The translations under genes were made by a program, and so were the position numbers. DNA of 21,202 nucleotides. It comes from CAYPJE01 sp964410945 (lineage in GTDB: Bacteria; Fidelibacterota; Marinisomatia; Marinisomatales; TCS56). The notes under the pieces were generated by a model, which saw only the letters and a program-made list of their open reading frames with translations, made no database searches and was not told the origin of the DNA. The stretch spans positions 1 to 21,202 of the forward strand of contig CAYPJE010000048.1 of NCBI GenBank assembly GCA_964410945.1, given 5' to 3'. Shown here in pieces: positions 1 through 6,330 of the stretch; the stretch's first letter is position 1; the number at the start of each line of letters is the position of its first letter.

Positions 1-67
1 TTTCAGGGCGTTGGGCAAGAGAAAAGTCGATGTTGGATTTTGAGTTTTGGATGTTGGATTGGAAATG
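1..67. repeat. Left copy of a degenerate direct repeat flanking the ORF6N gene
   Basis: The block beginning at 1 resembles the block at 1286-1351 in the same orientation. Both share the exact 15-mer AGGGCGTTGGGCAAG (5-19 and 1289-1303), then a GAAAA run, CGATGT, and a T/G-rich tail containing GGATT and AGATTGAAA-like words. The left copy also repeats GATGTTGGATT internally (near 30 and 50). The left boundary is cut by the window edge, so the true length is unknown. No protein is encoded here. Confidence 0.6.
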
Positions 68-130
68 GTGAGAAAAGGACAAGAATATATAGAAACTTGA
101 GTAATGGAGTATTGAAGTATTAAATCAAAA

Positions 131-186
131 AATCACACTGAGCGTACCTGCCGGGTCGCAGCGCAGCGTAGACTGGTCGAAGTGTG
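131..186. repeat. Palindromic intergenic repeat, CTGAGC...TCGAAG type
   Basis: The sequence has CACACTGAGCG at its left end and GGTCGAAGTGTGG at its right end. CACACT and AGTGTG are exact inverse complements, separated by a GC-rich loop (TGCCGGGTCGCAGCGCAG region). The same CTGAGC/TCGAAG vocabulary recurs at 1366-1380. From general knowledge, CTGAGC-TTG-TCGAAG palindromes are common dispersed intergenic repeats in many bacterial genomes. This copy appears to carry extra loop sequence. It lies just downstream of the ORF6N gene and could also act as its terminator. Confidence 0.5.
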
Positions 187-221
187 GAATAGTGTTTATC
201 AGCGTCTTGTTCGGCGCTTTC

Positions 222-1094
222 CTATGGCCTTTTAGGAGCAGGCAGACCAGGTGGCTGGATGACGTATTGTCCAACCAGATTCACTACGGCGTTCGGCTCG
301 AGTTGATTAAGCATTTTCAGTAGTTTCTCCACTATGCCAATTTTTTTCTCAAAGTTCTCAAGGGATTTTCGCTCTCGATCAAGTGCTGCACTTGCCAACT
401 CAGATTGGCGTCTTTCGTACATATCGCGAGCCTGCTCAAGCAGAAGATATGTCTCAGCCTCAATCTTTTCGTTACCGGCTTTCTTGCTGCGTAACCATTC
501 CTTGACGTGGGTCACAGCTTCCTGGGCAACGTTTCCGAGTTCGTCCTTAACTGTTGTCTTCTGTTCTATATCGACAACGGTATTCAACAAGTCATTAATC
601 GCCATGGCAATCCTTGATCGCAATCTACTGATTTGCTTAGACTGTTCTTCATCTGGCATGATGCGAGACGGATTTGAGACCTCAACCGTCTTCTGGCCTT
701 GCATGACTTGTGAAAGAACTTCGTCAAAGACATCAACAAACACATCTGCCGCATCCATTGCTGTAGGCACCTTCATGATCGTCGCCAGCCTGATTGCTCC
801 TTTACGTGTCACAACCCATGGCAGAGCGCGACTTCCACCGCGTCTAGGGTTTGGGATCACCCCCAGTGATCTCATATGCTCTAACTCTTCTTTGCTTACT
901 TGGAAGGCATAACGCTCGGGGAAAAGGGGGCGAATGCCTTTATTGTTGCGAGTTATGTTCTGGACAATTTCCCTTGTCTGGACACCAAAGACTTCGGCAA
1001 CTCTGGACGCAAGAATAATTAAATAACCCCGCAATTCGAGGATCGTGTTCTCCTGAGCAGACGGTTGAAGTTCTTCCTTTATCCTTTGGGACAC
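222..1094 (-). CDS. ORF6N-domain putative DNA-binding protein
   Basis: A 290-residue protein. Residues about 20-125 match the ORF6N layout seen in phage- and island-encoded proteins: a short N-terminal part with VAEVFGVQTREIVQNITRN, then FPERYAFQVSKEELEHMRS, a GG-rich turn, LPWVVTRKGAIRLATIM and a helix with AADVFVDVFDEV. ORF6N domains are related to KilA-N-type DNA-binding modules, and their biological roles are mostly unknown. Residues about 155-265 are charged, helical and probably coiled-coil, followed by a proline-rich end. The start is GTG, supported by AAGGAG seven bases upstream. A perfect inverted repeat overlapping the promoter suggests autoregulation. The gene stands alone amid repeats, unlike the tightly packed operons to its right, which fits recent acquisition. 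The domain call is fairly secure; the function is not known. Confidence 0.8.
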   Translation of the reverse strand: MSQRIKEELQPSAQENTILELRGYLIILASRVAEVFGVQTREIVQNITRNNKGIRPLFPERYAFQVSKEELEHMRSLGVIPNPRRGGSRALPWVVTRKGAIRLATIMKVPTAMDAADVFVDVFDEVLSQVMQGQKTVEVSNPSRIMPDEEQSKQISRLRSRIAMAINDLLNTVVDIEQKTTVKDELGNVAQEAVTHVKEWLRSKKAGNEKIEAETYLLLEQARDMYERRQSELASAALDRERKSLENFEKKIGIVEKLLKMLNQLEPNAVVNLVGQYVIQPPGLPAPKRP

Positions 1095-1111
1095 TCAGAT
1101 ACTCCTTCTTG

Positions 1112-1165
1112 TTTGAGATCACTGGTTGTGATCTCAAATATCATATTACAGCCAAATACAATCAA
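1112..1165 (-). promoter_or_regulatory. Promoter and palindromic operator of the ORF6N gene
   Basis: On the minus strand, TTGATT (plus coordinates 1160-1165) and GATATT (1137-1142) lie 17 bases apart and look like -35 and -10 boxes. A perfect 11-bp inverted repeat, TTTGAGATCAC and GTGATCTCAAA around a 5-base centre, spans 1112-1138. It overlaps the -10 box and would cover the transcription start. Its edge is 17 bases from the GTG codon. A second, looser palindrome (CCAAATA...TATTTGG, 1152-1173) overlaps the -35 box. The sites are seen directly; repression is inferred from their position. Confidence 0.55.
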
Positions 1166-1248
1166 ATATTTGGTTGGACTGTTTTGCATGGTTATTATCA
1201 CTATCATCCCTCTCCCGGAAACAAGCCAGAATAAATTACATCGAGGAT

Positions 1249-1288
1249 ACTCCCACGCCGGGTGCGATGGCGGAGTTTATTGTTTTTT
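1249..1288 (+). terminator. Orphan Rho-independent-terminator-like hairpin
   Basis: ACTC and CGCC (with a CCA bulge between them, 1249-1259) pair with GGCG and GAGT (1269-1276) across a 9-base loop. The run TTATTGTTTTTT follows at 1277-1288. The shape is that of a plus-strand intrinsic terminator, yet there is no plus-strand gene upstream in the window. It may belong to a short untranslated RNA or be part of the adjacent repeat. Confidence 0.4.
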
Positions 1289-1351
1289 AGGGCGTTGGGC
1301 AAGGAAAAACCGATGTATTATTATTAGTTCTGGATTTTAGATTGAAAAAAG
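1286..1351. repeat. Right copy of the direct repeat flanking the ORF6N gene
   Basis: This is the same orientation and word order as positions 1-67: AGGGCGTTGGGCAAG, GAAAA, CGATGT, then a T-rich segment ending in TTTTAGATTGAAAA. One base is missing relative to the left copy after the shared 15-mer, and about a quarter of the remaining positions differ by eye. Together the two copies bracket the ORF6N gene and its control region, about 1.28 kb apart. Confidence 0.6.
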
Positions 1352-1357
1352 TTAACC

Positions 1358-1461
1358 TGTCATGCTGAGCTTGTCGAAGCATCTCTGGCAGTGGTCAGTA
1401 TAAAATACCTTAGTCAGAGATTCTTCTTCCCCTGATTAAAATCGGGATCATCAGTTTGACA
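1358..1461. repeat. 104-bp imperfect palindromic (MITE/REP-like) element
   Basis: The element begins TGTCATGCTGAGCTTGTCGA and ends with TTTGACA, giving terminal inverted TGTCA/TGACA. Internally, GAAGCATCTCTG (1377-1388) pairs with CAGAGATTCTTC (1414-1425) at 11 of 12 positions, and CCCCTGATT with AATCGGG makes a further small stem near 1430-1446. The GTCATGCTGAGCTTGTCGAAG wording is, from general knowledge, a widespread dispersed intergenic repeat. No coding capacity is visible. A transposase-mobilised MITE is one reading; a REP element is another. Confidence 0.55.
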
Positions 1462-1493
1462 TACCATAACATCACTAACCAAAATTGCGTACT

Positions 1494-1568
1494 TTCCGTA
1501 CTATGTATTTTACACAAGCCATTTATTAACAGTATCTGGATAATTTACCGCTTCCGTAGGATACGGAA
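1494..1568. promoter_or_regulatory. Cluster of TTCCGTA words upstream of nadC
   Basis: TTCCGTA occurs at 1494-1500 and again at 1552-1558, where it forms a perfect inverted repeat with TACGGAA (1562-1568) around GGA. CGTACT is also repeated at 9-base spacing (1488-1493 and 1497-1502). Such spaced words suggest a transcription-factor site controlling the nad operon, about 80-190 bases upstream of the predicted start of transcription. I do not recognise the motif as a known NAD regulator site. Confidence 0.3.
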
Positions 1569-1644
1569 ATTCCAAAATAGCTGTACCATTATATCCAGTA
1601 GTCATGCCTACTCCTTTGATTAATATCATCCTCAGGCAATAAAT

Positions 1645-1673
1645 TTGATTTATAGATATATATACATTAAAAT
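1645..1673 (+). promoter_or_regulatory. Predicted nadCAB promoter
   Basis: TTGATT (1645-1650) and TAAAAT (1668-1673) are 17 bases apart and match a sigma-70-type promoter at 4/6 and 5/6 positions. Transcription would start near 1680, leaving a short leader that contains GGGGA at 1696-1700. That placement agrees with initiation at the TTG at 1706. Confidence 0.5.
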
Positions 1674-1705
1674 GAAATGATGGTCCAAATCATTTGGGGA
1701 AAAAT

Positions 1706-2596
1706 TTGAATAAATACTCCATTGAAAACTTTTCCATTGTCTTCCGGAAAAATCTGGATGATCTGATCAAGAATGCCCTGGCGGAAGATATCGGTGCCGG
1801 TGACATAACATCACTGGGTACCATCCCGGAAGATTCCCTCGGAAGTGGCCGGTTTATCTCCAAGGCCACTGGCATCATTGCCGGGCTGGCAGCGGCTGAA
1901 CGAGTATTCCGGCAGGTCAATTCCGAGGTTGAATTCGCAGCAAAAATTGAAGAAGGCGAATCAGTTGATACTGGACAGTTGGTGGGCACCGTTCAGGGAC
2001 CGATCCGGGGAATTCTGGCGGCCGAACGTACTGCCCTCAACCTTCTGCAGCGCATGAGCGGGATTGCTACCAGAACCAATTCTCTGGCCCGGATGATTGC
2101 CCACACTGACTGCCGATTACTGGATACCCGCAAGACCGCTCCGGGACTGCGCCTGCTGGACAAATGGGCCGTGGCACTTGGCGGCGGAACCAACCATCGC
2201 CAGGGTTTGTATGACATGGCACTGATTAAAGATAATCACATTGCAGCCGCCGGGAATATCACGGCCGCGGTAACAGCCATGCATAAATTCCTGAAGGACC
2301 ATAATAAGTCTGCTTTACCAATCGAAGTTGAGGTTCGATCCCTGGATGAATTGAACAAAGCTCTTTTACTGCCAATCGACCGCATAATGCTGGATAATAT
2401 GAGTCTCACAGAAATGCGCCGGGCCGTGACACTAGCTGCCGGCCGGATTCCATTAGAAGCCAGTGGCAACGTCACCGGTGACAATATTGTCGCTATCGCT
2501 GAAACCGGGGTGGACTTCATATCGGTGGGAGCGCTGACCCATTCCGTACAGGCTCTGGATATATCATTATTAATCGAATCAACAGATTCCAATTAA
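1706..2596 (+). CDS. nadC: Nicotinate-nucleotide pyrophosphorylase (quinolinate phosphoribosyltransferase)
   Basis: NadC converts quinolinate and PRPP to nicotinate mononucleotide, CO2 and pyrophosphate, the entry step into the common NAD pathway. The protein has the typical length (about 296 residues) and family landmarks: LAEDIGAGDIT near the N-terminus, AERTALNLLQRMSGIAT, DTRKTAPGLR (from residue 140), GGGTNHRQGL, IKDNHI (from residue 174), EVEVRSLDE, DNM and SVGALTHS near the end. No ATG is available upstream of these motifs. I chose the TTG at 1706 because GGGGA lies five bases before it; the in-frame TTG at 1694 lacks a clear ribosome site. The nadC-nadA gap is 12 bases, so the genes are co-transcribed. 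Confidence 0.95.
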   Translation: MNKYSIENFSIVFRKNLDDLIKNALAEDIGAGDITSLGTIPEDSLGSGRFISKATGIIAGLAAAERVFRQVNSEVEFAAKIEEGESVDTGQLVGTVQGPIRGILAAERTALNLLQRMSGIATRTNSLARMIAHTDCRLLDTRKTAPGLRLLDKWAVALGGGTNHRQGLYDMALIKDNHIAAAGNITAAVTAMHKFLKDHNKSALPIEVEVRSLDELNKALLLPIDRIMLDNMSLTEMRRAVTLAAGRIPLEASGNVTGDNIVAIAETGVDFISVGALTHSVQALDISLLIESTDSN

Positions 2597-2608
2597 CCGG
2601 AAATAATT

Positions 2609-3652
2609 ATGTCAAATCTGTCATTCGCCGAAGCGCGGGAAATTCTTTCTACCAAAACCGGGCACGAATTCGAGCCTGAAGTACTGGAGCAGAAGACCAA
2701 TACCGTGATGGAAATCCAGCGATTGAAGCAGGAATTGAATGCGGTGGTTTTAGGCCATAATTATATGAAACCGGGCCTGTATTACACCATTCCCGACTAC
2801 CGCGGCGATTCACTCGATCTCTGCCGCCGGGCGGCTGAGACCAGCAAGGATATTATTGTTTTCTGCGGGGTGCGCTTCATGGCCGAGACCGCCAAGCTGC
2901 TGAATCCGGAAAAAACCGTGCTGTTACCGTCCGAAAAAGCCGGTTGTTCCCTGGCCGATGGAATTACCGCCAATGATGTGCGCCGGTTGCGGCAACAATT
3001 TCCCGGAGTACCGGTAGTTACCTATGTGAATACCTATGCCGATGTCAAAGCAGAATCCGATATCTGCTGTACCTCAGGTAACGCGGTGGCGGTGGTGGAA
3101 TCACTGAAATCCGATACTATCATATTCCTTCCCGATGAATACCTGGCCCAGAATGTTGCTCGGGAAACCGGGCGGCATATTGTCTTCCCAAAAAAGGATG
3201 AAAATTTATCTATTGGCAATCTCCTCGATTACCAGATGATCGGCTGGCAGGCCCGCTGTGAAGTACACGAGCAGTTCACGGTGGCTGATGTGGAACGGGT
3301 CCGGGAACAATATCCGGACACTTTAGTATTAGCCCACCCTGAATGCAGTCCGGAAGTCGTGGCAGCCTCGGATATCGCCGGAAGTACCAATCAATTGATC
3401 AAGGAAGTAGCAGAAAGTTCAGCTCCCCATTACCTGCTGCTAACTGAATGTGCAATGGGTGATAATATCGCCGCCGCCCATCCCGAAAAGGATATGCTAC
3501 GCCTGTGTAGTGTGCGCTGTCCGCATATGAATGAAATCACCCTGGAGGATACCCTGCTGGCGCTGAAGCACAAACAGTATCAGGTTGAAATCCCGAATTC
3601 AATAGCTGAAAAAGCCCGTCTGGCGGTACAACGCATGATTGCGATTGGATAG
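2609..3652 (+). CDS. nadA: Quinolinate synthase
   Basis: NadA is the oxygen-sensitive [4Fe-4S] enzyme that condenses iminoaspartate (from NadB) with dihydroxyacetone phosphate to quinolinate. The 347-residue length is normal. Family motifs are present in order: GHNYMKPGLY, YRGDSLDL, FCGVRFMAETAK, EKAGCSLADG with C113, YVNTYADVKAESD, a CCTSGNA loop, FLPDEYLAQN, C217 in QARCEVHEQF, LAHPECSPEV, GSTNQL, TECAMGDN, and C304 within a C-x3-C-P pair. C113, C217 and C304 (or C300) are the likely cluster ligands by comparison with known NadA proteins. The gene sits between nadC and nadB, three bases from the latter. Confidence 0.96.
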   Translation: MSNLSFAEAREILSTKTGHEFEPEVLEQKTNTVMEIQRLKQELNAVVLGHNYMKPGLYYTIPDYRGDSLDLCRRAAETSKDIIVFCGVRFMAETAKLLNPEKTVLLPSEKAGCSLADGITANDVRRLRQQFPGVPVVTYVNTYADVKAESDICCTSGNAVAVVESLKSDTIIFLPDEYLAQNVARETGRHIVFPKKDENLSIGNLLDYQMIGWQARCEVHEQFTVADVERVREQYPDTLVLAHPECSPEVVAASDIAGSTNQLIKEVAESSAPHYLLLTECAMGDNIAAAHPEKDMLRLCSVRCPHMNEITLEDTLLALKHKQYQVEIPNSIAEKARLAVQRMIAIG

Positions 3653-3655
3653 ATT

Positions 3656-5227
3656 ATGGCTGAATTAATTACCAGTGATGTCCTGATCATCGGCAGCGGA
3701 ATTGCCGGAGCGACAGCAGCTTATGAATTAGCCCGCGGCAATATAAATGTCACACTGGTGACCAGGGCACGTAAGCCAAAGGAGAATAATACCTACTATG
3801 CCCAGGGTGGAATTATTGCAGGTAATCCTGACAATGACAGTGAACTTCTGATTCAGGATATAATCAACGCCGGGGCCGATTATAATAACCGGGAAGCAGT
3901 TGAAATTCTGGCCAGTGATGGACCGGATTTAGTAAAAAAAATACTGGTTGATGAGCTCCGGGTACCTTTTGAGCGCGATAAATCCGGTCAATTGGCATTG
4001 ATCAAAGAAGGGGCGCATTCAAAAAAACGTATTCTGTTTGTAGCCGATCATACTGGACGCGCCATAGAAACCGCCCTGTTGCATGCCCTTGAGCAAAAAT
4101 CCAATGTCAATATCCTGGCAGGACATACGGCCATCGATCTGATCACCCCTTCCCATCATGGTGTTGATCCATCCAAACGCTACGATTCTGTATCCTGTGG
4201 CGGAGTATACTGTCTGGACCAGGACAGTGGAATTATCAAGCGCTGTTTGGCGAAAGCAACGATCATTGCCACCGGTGGTGTAGGCCAGCTTTACCTGCGG
4301 ACCAGCAATCCGGCCGGAGCACGGGGGGACGGGCTGGCAATGACTTACCGATCTGGCGCACGCGTACTGAACTGCGAGTTCGTCCAGTTCCATCCCACTA
4401 CCTTCCACCATCCCCAATCGGAGAATTTCCTGATTTCCGAGGCAGTTAGAGGAGCCGGTGCCCGGCTGGTAGATACCCATGGGAATCCATTTATGGCGAA
4501 ATACAGCCCCAAGTGGCTGGATCTGGCACCGCGTGACATCACCGCCCGTGCCATCCACCAGGAAATGCTTGAGAACGGTACCACCAACATGTACCTGGAC
4601 CTGTCACCGATCGGCACCAGCACTGAAATCCATCGGCGATTCCCCGACATTTCCGATCATTGCCGGAAATTCAAAATCAATATTGCCAGTGATCCGGTAC
4701 CGGTGGTTCCGGCCGCTCACTATTTCTGCGGTGGTATCTGGGTGGACAGTTGGGGGCGTACTACAATCAAGAACTTGTATGCGGCCGGTGAAGTGACCTG
4801 TTCCGGTGTTCATGGAGCCAATCGGATCGCCAGTTCGGGATTGCTGGAAGGACTGGTATGGGGCACCCGTTCGGCCCAGGATATCCAAAAGATACTAGCG
4901 GATTTACCCTCACCCAATGGAGAAGACTACCCGGAATGGGAATATACCGGTGATCGTGAGCCAGACCAGGCCCTGATACTCCAAGACTTTAAGAACATCA
5001 AACAATTGATGTGGAATTATGTGGGACTGGTTCGCACCTCACGACGTCTCGAGCGGGCCCTGCAGGAACTAAATCATCTGAATGCCCAGATCGAGCGCTT
5101 CTACCGCCATGGTCGTTTGAATGATGAGTTGATTGGCTTGCGGAACGCCGTCCTGAGTGCCCTGTTGATCGCCCGTGCCGCCCACGCCAACCGGAAGAGT
5201 ATTGGCTGCCATTTTCGGGAGGATTGA
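3656..5227 (+). CDS. nadB: L-aspartate oxidase
   Basis: NadB is the FAD enzyme that oxidises L-aspartate to iminoaspartate, the substrate of NadA. The 523-residue protein starts with a Rossmann dinucleotide motif (G13-S-G-I-A-G18). It carries the expected TYYAQGGI segment, the TGGVGQLYLRTSNPAGARGDG block, FVQFHPTTFHHP, ISEAVRGAGARLVD, the AHYFCGGIWVD segment, LYAAGEVTCSGVHGANRIAS, and a helical C-terminal domain. The stop codon of nadA is three bases upstream, so translation is probably coupled. Together nadC, nadA and nadB encode the full aspartate-to-nicotinate-mononucleotide route. An archaeal-type aspartate dehydrogenase is excluded by length and motifs. Confidence 0.96.
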   Translation: MAELITSDVLIIGSGIAGATAAYELARGNINVTLVTRARKPKENNTYYAQGGIIAGNPDNDSELLIQDIINAGADYNNREAVEILASDGPDLVKKILVDELRVPFERDKSGQLALIKEGAHSKKRILFVADHTGRAIETALLHALEQKSNVNILAGHTAIDLITPSHHGVDPSKRYDSVSCGGVYCLDQDSGIIKRCLAKATIIATGGVGQLYLRTSNPAGARGDGLAMTYRSGARVLNCEFVQFHPTTFHHPQSENFLISEAVRGAGARLVDTHGNPFMAKYSPKWLDLAPRDITARAIHQEMLENGTTNMYLDLSPIGTSTEIHRRFPDISDHCRKFKINIASDPVPVVPAAHYFCGGIWVDSWGRTTIKNLYAAGEVTCSGVHGANRIASSGLLEGLVWGTRSAQDIQKILADLPSPNGEDYPEWEYTGDREPDQALILQDFKNIKQLMWNYVGLVRTSRRLERALQELNHLNAQIERFYRHGRLNDELIGLRNAVLSALLIARAAHANRKSIGCHFRED

Positions 5228-5244
5228 TTTTAGATCACATTTAA

Positions 5245-5264
5245 GGACAAGACATGTCTTGTCC
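5245..5264. repeat. Perfect 20-bp palindrome between convergent genes
   Basis: GGACAAGACATGTCTTGTCC is an exact palindrome, followed by CTACAA. It occupies the 50-base gap between nadB and the convergent membrane-protein gene. It can form a hairpin in either transcript, so it may serve as a bidirectional terminator, although no long T run follows. From general recollection, AAGACATGTCTTGTCCCTAC-type palindromes are dispersed in many bacterial genomes, so it may be a REP-like repeat. Confidence 0.6.
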
Positions 5265-5277
5265 CTACAAACAATTG

Positions 5278-6075
5278 TTACTGCAGGTATTTGCGGATAA
5301 AGATAAAAGTCAAATAACTGGTAAGGATTGTCGCTGTAATCGCGGCAACTGTACCCCATAGGATGTCCAACCACCCGTAAAAATAATGTACGGCGATGGC
5401 ATAAACACCAACATTGACCATGGCACTGACCACCAGGGTTTTTACCACCGCCCGGGAAAAATCCACTCCTCCGGTCCGGTAGGTAATAACCATATTGGAA
5501 GTGAAGATCACCGGAAAAACTGAGAAGACCCCACCCAGGACCGGACCGCCAATCTTGCTGATCAGAACGGCCACAGCGATTATCGTGCCGGCGAACAGCC
5601 CACGCGATAGCACTTCACCGGTTGTATATTGAACAATAACTTTACCATGAGCCGGGATATTGGCATAATGTTCCACCGAGACCAGATAAAAGATCAACAG
5701 CAATAGCCACCCCACAAGGGCGACCCAGAGTTGGGTGACATTGACCATCACAAGCATCCCTGCCAGTACGACCCATGCCAGGTAAGCCAGTATCAGGGCC
5801 GTAACCAGTCCCCGGCGGACGAATTTTAAATACACCAGGGTAAAAATACAATTTACGCCCATAGTCAGGGGAATTACGATCGTTGCATTGATAGCTGCTG
5901 ATGCGGTCTGGGTAATTCCAATGAACAGCAGTGCTATCAATACCGTAGAGGGCAAACCACCGATAAAGCCACCGATCTTACTGCCGAATTTCTCGGCTAT
6001 AATTGTGGTTGCCGTTACCCAGGCGGCACCGACCAGGAAGCTGAGAATAAGCTGTTGCAGGAATAATTGATTCAT
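5278..6075 (-). CDS. Polytopic membrane protein with internal duplication, function unknown
   Basis: About 265 residues with roughly nine predicted transmembrane helices. The two halves resemble each other. The first has AEKFGSKIGGFIGGLPS; the second has ISKIGGPVLGGVFSVFP. In each this is followed by a hydrophobic stretch ending near TQTASAA or TYRTGG, then a helix with V-NC/NV and VY. A duplicated small-molecule transporter or permease is plausible, but I cannot name a family. The start is uncertain: ATG at 6075 begins MNQLFLQQLIL, which looks natural for a membrane protein, while the in-frame ATG at 6105 would add ten residues; neither has a good ribosome site. The gene is convergent with nadB and divergent from the Na/Pi transporter gene. 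Confidence 0.75.
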   Translation of the reverse strand: MNQLFLQQLILSFLVGAAWVTATTIIAEKFGSKIGGFIGGLPSTVLIALLFIGITQTASAAINATIVIPLTMGVNCIFTLVYLKFVRRGLVTALILAYLAWVVLAGMLVMVNVTQLWVALVGWLLLLIFYLVSVEHYANIPAHGKVIVQYTTGEVLSRGLFAGTIIAVAVLISKIGGPVLGGVFSVFPVIFTSNMVITYRTGGVDFSRAVVKTLVVSAMVNVGVYAIAVHYFYGWLDILWGTVAAITATILTSYLTFIFIRKYLQ

Positions 6076-6170
6076 GATTTTAAGTGCGAAGTTAGAGCCT
6101 GTCATACTATCAATGAAAAGGGATAATCACAATTCTCAATCGATTAATACGAGAATTTCATGCTTCAATT

Positions 6171-6189
6171 ATTTAACCATTGGTTAAAT
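6171..6189. promoter_or_regulatory. Operator-like 19-bp palindrome
   Basis: ATTTAACCATTGGTTAAAT has perfect 9-bp arms around a central T. It lies between the divergent membrane-protein and Na/Pi transporter genes, centred at 6180. That is about 54 bases before the transcription start inferred from the TATAAT at 6222-6227, a usual place for an activator. The regulator is not identifiable; it does not match the enterobacterial Pho box. Confidence 0.45.
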
Positions 6190-6198
6190 TCCGCCCAG

Positions 6199-6227
6199 TC
6201 GTTGGGTAGTGTTTTAAATAGTATAAT
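6199..6227 (+). promoter_or_regulatory. Predicted promoter of the Na/Pi-PhoU-SixA operon
   Basis: A consensus -10 box TATAAT is at 6222-6227. No good -35 hexamer sits 17 bases upstream (6199-6204 reads TCGTTG), which fits a promoter that needs an activator. The palindrome at 6171-6189 is suitably placed for one. Transcription would begin near 6234, giving a leader of about 97 bases. Confidence 0.4.
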
Positions 6228-6253
6228 AGCATAAACGCTATTATTAAAAAACC

Positions 6254-6294
6254 AGCAACGATTGCATTAACAGTTTCAGGCGACTGTTATTGCT
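6254..6294 (+). promoter_or_regulatory. Leader hairpin before the Na/Pi transporter gene
   Basis: TAACAGT (6268-6274) pairs with ACTGTTA (6283-6289) around an 8-base loop, and AGCAA (6254-6258) can pair with TTGCT (6290-6294) outside it. The structure would be in the 5' leader of the operon, about 37 bases before the start codon. No riboswitch family is recognised. Confidence 0.35.
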
Positions 6295-6330
6295 AGGGTT
6301 AACACAGAACAATTAACATGGAAGAAATCC

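Larger units (their letters stand above)
1095..1693. other. 599-base gene-free stretch between the ORF6N gene and nadC
   Basis: No convincing coding region is visible here. The stretch holds, in order, the ORF6N promoter-operator (1112-1165), an orphan plus-strand terminator-like hairpin (1249-1288), the right copy of the direct repeat (1286-1351), a 104-bp palindromic element (1358-1461), a cluster of TTCCGTA words (1494-1568) and the nadC promoter (1645-1673). Between 1569 and 1644 I see nothing assignable. Confidence 0.6.

Noticed and set aside
334..912. 192-codon open frame on the plus strand opposite the ORF6N gene
   Set aside because: It is the antisense of a gene with recognisable domain motifs; its translation is serine-rich and lacks any family pattern or ribosome site.
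1065..1340. 91-codon plus-strand open frame upstream of nadC
   Set aside because: It crosses the ORF6N start, its operator, a terminator-like stem and a repeat; there is no ribosome site and the composition is non-coding.
4019..4558. 179-codon minus-strand open frame inside nadB
   Set aside because: It lies wholly within conserved nadB coding sequence, and its translation has no domain pattern.
6099..6115. CTGTCATACTATCA, resembling an enterobacterial Pho box near phosphate genes
   Set aside because: Only the first half-site matches; the second half at the correct spacing does not, and it lies at the start of the membrane-protein gene, far from the Na/Pi promoter.
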